Positions 58,849 to 64,000 of a stretch of DNA of 64,000 bases are shown here, piece after piece (the first letter of the stretch is position 1; each line of letters opens with the position of its first letter). Under the pieces are notes generated by a model. The model was given only the letters and a program-made list of their open reading frames with translations, was not told the origin of the DNA and made no database searches. Source of the DNA: Nocardiopsis listeri NBRC 13360. Its GTDB lineage: Bacteria > Actinomycetota > Actinomycetes > Streptosporangiales > Streptosporangiaceae. The translations under genes were made by a program, and so were the position numbers. Location: positions 62,001-126,000 of the forward strand of contig NZ_BCSH01000001.1 in NCBI RefSeq assembly GCF_001570765.1, read 5' to 3'.

Positions 58849-59421
58849 GCCATCCCGCCGCGCCGTCGCCGCGCACCCGACGCATGCGTACGGGTGCGCA
58901 TCGTGTGTACTCCCCGTGCTCGCTTCCGGATGACCGAAATCGGTCACCATGATGTCTGTTACGCCTTCGGGAGGCGCCCCGGTCGGTGTGAAGATCCACT
59001 TCGTGCCAGGGGAGCCCCGTCACCCGGTGAGTGTCCCTAACTTTGGTCGGTGCCGACCCTGACGGAAGACTGACATCTCCCTGATAGTTCCCTGAACTCT
59101 CCGGAGTCGGCGCAACTTCCGATATAACGCGACGTAGGGTGAGCGTGCGCCCGGCGGATGCGGGGCCCGACGACGGATCGACCCGAGCGGGCGTCCCGCC
59201 CCGGACGAAACGAACACCCGCATCCCCCATCACACGACTCGCGGATCGGCCCGTGACCCCGGTCGCCCGTTCGACCATGGACGGGCGCGCCCCGGTCCGG
59301 GACCGTCCCACCACCCGGCGAGCTAGGAGCGAACACCTCTCATGTCCAGAACGGCCATCACGGCACACGGCGAGCGGTCCCCGGACGGACCCACCGCCCC
59401 CCACGCGGAAGGAACGCGCGC
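58849..59421 (+). other. Upstream region of the RND pump, no gene seen
   Basis: About 570 bases without a plausible gene. A perfect palindrome, TGACCGAAATCGGTCA at 58931-58946, may be a repressor site or a terminator for the sensor gene. A TATAAC at 59123 could be a -10 element for the pump gene, but no fitting -35 was found. The rest shows no recognisable feature. Confidence 0.45.
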
Positions 59422-62400
59422 GTGAACCGCCTTTCGGTCATATCGCTCGGCAACCGGGCGCTGGTCCTTCTCATCACGCTGGCCGTGCTGCTCTTCGGCG
59501 CCTTCGCCGCACTCTCGGCCAAGCGCGAACTCTTCCCCGAGATGACCCTGCCGATGGTGATGGTCTCCGGCCAGTACCAGGGCGCGACCCCCCAGGTCGT
59601 CGAGGGACAGGTCACCGAGCCCCTCGAACAGGCGTTGCAGGGCGTGGAGGGGATCGCCACGATCACCTCCACCTCCAGCACCGGTTCGGCGCAGATCATG
59701 GCGGAGTTCGACTACGGCCGCGACCAGGACGCCCTGGTCCGCGAGACCCAGGTCGCCGTCGACCAGATCGCCGGCATGCTCCCCGACGACGTCGACACCT
59801 CCGTCATGGCCATGAGCATGGACATGATGCCGGTGATGCTGTTGGCCGCCGCCTCCGAGAACGGCGACGAGCAGGCGATGGCGTCCACCATCGAGAACGT
59901 GCTCATCCCCGAACTGGAATCGGTGCCCGGCGTCCGTTCGGCGAACCTCACCGGTCTACCGGATGAACGCGTCGAGATCACCCCCGACGAGGACGAACTC
60001 GCCGACGCGGGCGTGAGCGTCCAGGACCTGTCCAACGCGTTGGAGTCCAGCGGCCTGCTCATGGCCGGTGGCTCCATCGACGAGGACGGTCGCAGCCTCA
60101 GCGTCACCACCGGCGACCAGTACACCGACCTCGAAGCGATCGAGGACCTGTGGGTGCAGCCCTCCGCGGGCGCCGCCGACGAGTCCGCCGCCATGCCCGG
60201 CGCCCCGCCGGCCGCGGCGCCCTCCGCGGTGCGGGTCTCCGAGGTCGCCGACGTCGAGATGGTGACCGAGGACGCCTCCTCCATCGCCCGACTCGACGGC
60301 GACCCCAGCATCGCCCTCATGATCATGGCGACCCCCGACGGCAACACCGTCGAGGTCTCCGACGGCGTCCAGGAAGTGCTCGAGGAGCAGTCCGACCTTC
60401 TCGGTGACGACGTCGAACTCGCCGTCGTCTTCGACCAGGCGCCCTTCATCAACGACTCGATCACCGACATGTTCGAGGCCGGCGGTTACGGTCTCGTCGC
60501 CTCGGTCATCGTGATCCTGGTCTTCATGCTGTCCATCCGCTCCACCCTGGTGGTGGCGGTGTCCATTCCGGTGTCGGTCCTGGCGGCCTTCGTCGGCATG
60601 CAGGCCTTCGGCTTCACCCTGAACATGCTCACCCTGGCCGCGATCACCATCGCGATCGGCCGGGTGGTGGACGACTCCATCGTCGTCTTGGAGAACATCC
60701 GTAGACACATGGACTACGGCAAGGAACGGATGTCGGCCGTCAAGGACGGCGTCCGCGAGGTCGCCACGGCCGTGGCCTCCTCCTCCTTCGCCACCATCGC
60801 CGTGTTCCTGCCCCTGGCCTTCGTCGGCGGCATGGTCGGCGAGATCTTCATGCCGTTCGCGGTCACCAGCAGCCTTGCCCTGGCCGGTTCGCTCCTGGTC
60901 GCGCTGACGATCACGCCGGTGCTGTGCTACTGGTTCCTGCGGCCCGCCGAGGTCGGGGACACCCCGCGAGAGGAGATCGAGCGCAAGGCGCACGAGCGCG
61001 AGATGCGCACCCTGCTGCAACGCGCCTATCTGCCGATCATTCGCTGGATCACCACCAAGCGCAAGACCGCCACCGCGGTCACCCTCGCGGCCAGCGTCGC
61101 GATCCTGGCCGGCACCGTCGCCCTGGCGGCCACCTCCGAGACCGACTGGCTCGGGCAGGCCGAGGAGAACAGCTACACCGCCATCCAGGAGCTCGAACCG
61201 GGCACCTCCCTGGAGGCCGCCGACGCCGAGGCCGCCAAGGTCGAGGAAGCGCTCGCCGGAATGGCCTGGATCGACACCTACCAGGTCAACGTGGGTGGCA
61301 ACCCGATGATGGGTGGTGGGGCCGCCGACCAGATCGACTACACGATCACCGCCGACCCCGACACCGACCAGTTGCGCAACCGCGAGGTCCTGCGCGACAC
61401 CTTCGCCGATCTGGACACCGAGCACGAACCGCGCCTGGACTCCACGGGCGGCATGGGCGGCTCCGGCATCGAGGTGCGGGTCACGGCCGATGACCAGGCG
61501 ACCCTGGCCGAGGCCGCCGAGCTGGTGGAGGACGAGCTGCGCGCCATCGACGGCGCCGAAGACGTCACCAGCGGTGTCTCCGAGTCGCAGCCCTCCCTGG
61601 AGGTGCGCGTCGACGGGGAAGAGGCCGTCGAGCAGGGGTTGAGCGAGGCCGCGGTCGGCCAGACCATCGCCGCCGCCTTCAATGGCCAAAACGTCGGTAC
61701 CGCCACCATCGACGACATCCGTCGCGACGTGGTCGTCCTGGTCCAGGACGCGCCGCAGACCGTGGCCGAGCTCGAGGAACTGCCGATCGCCACGCCCACC
61801 GGGCAACTGATCGAGCTCGCCGACGTGGCCGAGGTCGTCGAGGTCCAGCAGCCGCCGGAACTCACCCGCATCGACGGTGTCACCAGCACCACGGTGTCGG
61901 CCAACCCGAGCGCCTCCGACCTGGGCGCGGTCAGCGCCGAGATCACCCAGGCCTTGGACGGGCTCAACCTGCCCTCCGGCGCCACCGCCGACCTGGGCGG
62001 TGTCAGCCAGGACCAGACCGAGGGTTTCGCCCAGCTGGGCCTGGCCCTGCTCGCCGCGATCGTCATCTGTTACCTGATCATGGTCGCGACGTTCAAGAGT
62101 CTGATGCAGCCGCTCATGCTGCTGATCTCGGTCCCGTTCGCCGCCACCGGTTCGCTGGGGCTGCTGTGGCTGACCGGAACCCCGATCGGCGCCGCCGCCC
62201 TGATCGGCATGCTGATGCTCATCGGCATCGTCATCACCAACGCCATCGTGTTGATGGACCTGATCAACCAGAACCGCGACAAGGGCATGGAACTGGGCGA
62301 GGCCATCGTCGAGGGCTCGCGTCACCGTCTGCGGCCCATCCTGATGACCGCGGTCGGCACCATCGCCGCGCTCATTCCGATGGCCGTGGGTCTGGCCGGT

Positions 62401-62706
62401 GGCGGAGCGTTCGTGTCCGCACCCGTCGCCCTCGTGGTGATCGGTGGTCTGATCACCTCGACGCTGCTCACCCTGATCCTGGTGCCGGTCCTCTACCAGC
62501 TGGTGGAGGTACGCCGGATGAAGCGTGAGGCCAAGGCGCAGGCTCGTTACGAGCGTCGCCGCGCCAAGGCCCGTGCCAAGGCGGGGGTCGCCGTCACCGG
62601 CGACGCCTTCTACAACGCCGAGAGCAACGGCGGCACCGCCACGGGCGAGGCCGGCCGGGTGCCCGAGGAGACCTCCTCCCAGGAGCACTCTGGCCAGGGC
62701 CGCTGA
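59422..62706 (+). CDS. RND-family efflux pump (HAE1/SwrC-like)
   Basis: 1094 residues with the AcrB-like layout: helix 1 (ALVLLITLAVLLFGAFAAL), a large porter domain with two halves (VMVSGQYQGATPQVVEGQV, LEQALQGVEGIATITS), six helices with the proton-relay Asp pair in GRVVDDSIVVLENI, a second porter domain, then final helices. A Met-rich segment VMAMSMDMMPVMLL lies in the first porter domain. In Gram-positive bacteria such pumps (SwrC in Bacillus) export surfactants or lipophilic drugs and need no outer-membrane channel. No membrane-fusion protein or regulator gene is adjacent. The C-terminus is a long basic then acidic tail. Confidence 0.93.
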   Translation: MNRLSVISLGNRALVLLITLAVLLFGAFAALSAKRELFPEMTLPMVMVSGQYQGATPQVVEGQVTEPLEQALQGVEGIATITSTSSTGSAQIMAEFDYGRDQDALVRETQVAVDQIAGMLPDDVDTSVMAMSMDMMPVMLLAAASENGDEQAMASTIENVLIPELESVPGVRSANLTGLPDERVEITPDEDELADAGVSVQDLSNALESSGLLMAGGSIDEDGRSLSVTTGDQYTDLEAIEDLWVQPSAGAADESAAMPGAPPAAAPSAVRVSEVADVEMVTEDASSIARLDGDPSIALMIMATPDGNTVEVSDGVQEVLEEQSDLLGDDVELAVVFDQAPFINDSITDMFEAGGYGLVASVIVILVFMLSIRSTLVVAVSIPVSVLAAFVGMQAFGFTLNMLTLAAITIAIGRVVDDSIVVLENIRRHMDYGKERMSAVKDGVREVATAVASSSFATIAVFLPLAFVGGMVGEIFMPFAVTSSLALAGSLLVALTITPVLCYWFLRPAEVGDTPREEIERKAHEREMRTLLQRAYLPIIRWITTKRKTATAVTLAASVAILAGTVALAATSETDWLGQAEENSYTAIQELEPGTSLEAADAEAAKVEEALAGMAWIDTYQVNVGGNPMMGGGAADQIDYTITADPDTDQLRNREVLRDTFADLDTEHEPRLDSTGGMGGSGIEVRVTADDQATLAEAAELVEDELRAIDGAEDVTSGVSESQPSLEVRVDGEEAVEQGLSEAAVGQTIAAAFNGQNVGTATIDDIRRDVVVLVQDAPQTVAELEELPIATPTGQLIELADVAEVVEVQQPPELTRIDGVTSTTVSANPSASDLGAVSAEITQALDGLNLPSGATADLGGVSQDQTEGFAQLGLALLAAIVICYLIMVATFKSLMQPLMLLISVPFAATGSLGLLWLTGTPIGAAALIGMLMLIGIVITNAIVLMDLINQNRDKGMELGEAIVEGSRHRLRPILMTAVGTIAALIPMAVGLAGGGAFVSAPVALVVIGGLITSTLLTLILVPVLYQLVEVRRMKREAKAQARYERRRAKARAKAGVAVTGDAFYNAESNGGTATGEAGRVPEETSSQEHSGQGR

Positions 62707-62753
62707 CCCGAGCGCGACCGCAAGGACGCGACCGTAGAGACGCGACCGTAGAG

Positions 62754-62793
62754 AAAGGGGCGGCCCGCACACACCACGTGCGGGCCGCCCCTT
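62754..62793 (+). terminator. Terminator after RND pump gene
   Basis: AAGGGGCGGCCCGCAC and GTGCGGGCCGCCCCTT form a perfect 16-bp stem with loop ACACCAC. Just before it the bases GACGCGACCGTAGAGA are repeated in tandem. Confidence 0.82.
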
Positions 62794-62954
62794 CGTCGTC
62801 AGTGCCCGTAGCGGTGACATCGTCGCGACACGCCCGGAAGCGGGGGTGGGCCAAAGCCCGGAAACCCCTGCGAATCAGGGCATCTGGGACGCTCCCTCTC
62901 TGTCACCGGTATGTCGATTTGTGCTATCCGCGCACTCCAGGCAGGCTGCCCCAC

Positions 62955-63149
62955 ATGGATGACGCCAAGAAGAACCTCGAAGACCTGCTGCGCGACGAGC
63001 TCGGGGACGAGCCCTCGCAGGAGGCCAAGGACTACGCCCGCGAACTGTACGAGCGCTTCAAGCTCCCCGCCACCGACCCCGCCCCCGCGAACCCGGCCCC
63101 GGCCGCCTCCGCGACCCCGACCGAATCCGCCTCCGGCTCGGAGGACTGA
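62955..63149 (+). CDS. Small acidic hypothetical protein
   Basis: 64 residues. N-terminal helix (KKNLEDLLRDELGDEPSQEA, then KDYARELYERFKLP) followed by a Pro/Ala/Ser/Thr-rich disordered tail ending SGSED. ATG 62955 starts right at the helix and is used over a longer frame. It could be a coiled, interaction-type protein; no family is recognised. It is convergent with the anti-sigma-like gene. Confidence 0.55.
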   Translation: MDDAKKNLEDLLRDELGDEPSQEAKDYARELYERFKLPATDPAPANPAPAASATPTESASGSED

Positions 63150-63162
63150 GAACCCAGATCTT

Positions 63163-63747
63163 CTAGGGCCGGCCGTCGCCGTCCCATTCGAGTTCGAACC
63201 ACACCTGGCGGCCTCGGCCGTCAAGTCGTGGCTCGGTGCCCCATTTGCTGGCGAGCGCCTCCACCAGGTCGAGCCCGCGGCCGTGTTCGGCCGTGTCGTA
63301 GGGGTCCCGATGCTGGGGCAGGGGCGCTTCCGTCGTGCTGCCCAGGTCGCGCACCTCCACGCGGGCCCAACCCGGCGCCAGCCGCACGCACACCTCGAAC
63401 TTGCCGGTGTCGCACCCCGAAGCGCTGTGTCTGATGGCGTTGGTGGCGAGCTCACTGGTCAACAGTGTCGCCGTGGTCAGTTCCGGTGACTCGGCCATTT
63501 GCCTGGCCACGAATCTGCGAGCGTAGGAGATCTGGCTCGGCAGACCGGGAAAGCGTCTGCGGGCCGGTCTGGGAATGGACCCCGTACGGGCGGAGCGTCG
63601 ATCGCCGCCGTCCTGTCGGGTGGTGGTGTTCTGGGTGCTTCTGGACTCTGCCATGGGTCTCGCCGGGCGTTGGGAACGGTGGAGAGGGATCGAAGCCGAG
63701 TGGTCGTGGTCCGAGGGCGCGGAACGAGGGATGGCGGTCTCACACAT
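63163..63747 (-). CDS. Anti-sigma-like ATP-binding protein (HATPase_c)
   Basis: 194 residues from ATG 63747, where GGGGAG lies 9 bases upstream; ATG 63654 (MAESRSTQ) is an alternative that drops a Ser/Arg-rich segment. Core motifs: TATLLTSELATNAIRHSASG (N box), WARVEVRDLGSTTE (G1) and DTAEHGRGLDLVEALASKWG (ATP lid). Third such gene in the window. The N-terminal 75 residues are low complexity. It is alone, without an XRE/DUF397 partner nearby. Confidence 0.85.
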   Translation of the reverse strand: MCETAIPRSAPSDHDHSASIPLHRSQRPARPMAESRSTQNTTTRQDGGDRRSARTGSIPRPARRRFPGLPSQISYARRFVARQMAESPELTTATLLTSELATNAIRHSASGCDTGKFEVCVRLAPGWARVEVRDLGSTTEAPLPQHRDPYDTAEHGRGLDLVEALASKWGTEPRLDGRGRQVWFELEWDGDGRP

Positions 63748-64000
63748 GTGGGTTCACTCCCCGGGAATGTGTGTGCGCGGGCAGGGCTGATGGGAAGCCT
63801 GGCCCTCGGAGCGTCCATGCCCTTTGTGGGTCACGGCGCGTGGACACACGGGGCGAAGCCCCCTGGGTCAGGGAGGGAAGTGACTCGGTATCGCCGAGAG
63901 TGCGGTACGAGGGCGGCGACATGTGTCGGCGGCGAAGCCGCGGGGCTTCACGTCGTGTGGTGGTGGGGCCTGCGGGCAGCCCATGGGCGATGGTCATGTC

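Noticed and set aside
59956-62820. 954-codon minus-strand frame
   Set aside because: Antisense of the RND pump gene, rich in Asp/Gly/His/Gln from reversed GC codons.
63740-63997. 85-codon minus-strand frame at the window end
   Set aside because: Pro/Arg-rich, overlaps the start of the ATPase gene and has no supporting ribosome site.

Overview
The window looks like chromosome of a high-GC filamentous actinomycete. Protein content (DUF397 and XRE/DUF5753 pairs, HATPase_c anti-sigma-like proteins, a modular polyketide synthase end, DctPQM transporter, BioYMN) and codon use fit Nocardiopsis or a close relative. This is inference from protein style; no rRNA or other marker gene is present, and no tRNA or CRISPR array was seen.

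Layout. 1-999: 3' end of a polyketide synthase (ACP plus thioesterase). 1-10.5 kb: a Phd-type antitoxin with a broken toxin, hrpA helicase, a flavin-binding PPOX protein beside a single-domain globin, a lactonase-like beta-propeller and three proteins of unknown function. 10.6-23.2 kb: a defence island with an AIPR-family protein, hsdM, hsdS, hsdR and a YgjP-like metallopeptidase. It is split between hsdS and hsdR by a regulatory block: three overlapping minus-strand genes including an anti-sigma-like ATPase, divergent from an XRE/DUF5753 regulator and a DUF397 protein. 23.3-28.0 kb: a frameshifted zinc alcohol dehydrogenase, a glucose-6-phosphate dehydrogenase-like gene overlapping a sugar-porter gene, and a cupin gene.

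28.1-39.3 kb is a mobile and accessory segment bracketed by two nearly identical 490-bp direct repeats, each carrying the whole cupin gene. Inside are an AT-richer three-gene module (WXG100-sized protein, 831-aa protein, beta-propeller lipoprotein), an ISAs1-type remnant, and a four-level nest. A group II intron sits in the terminal inverted repeat of an IS5-family element, which sits in an IS30-family transposase gene, which sits in an IS3-family element. Junctions and, for two levels, 3-bp target duplications can be read directly.

39.8-46.0 kb: a catabolic operon (GntR/FCD regulator; HpcH-type aldolase; nitrilase-type amidohydrolase; TRAP transporter P, Q and M; RraA-like aldolase), probably for import and cleavage of an organic acid or its amide. 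46.2-48.2 kb: biotin ECF transporter bioYMN. 48.3-53.7 kb: a class A beta-lactamase-like protein, a TetR/SnoaL-like divergent pair with two perfect palindromes between them, an SDR reductase, and a second anti-sigma-like/XRE/DUF397 locus in which two genes share an upstream palindrome. 54.0-58.9 kb: metal and ion homeostasis (ZnuA with a Zur-like box, TrkA/TrkH potassium uptake, CDF efflux pump with a divergent CmtR-like sensor). 59.4-62.7 kb: a large RND-family pump. The window ends with a small acidic protein and a third anti-sigma-like ATPase; nothing could be assigned after 63747.
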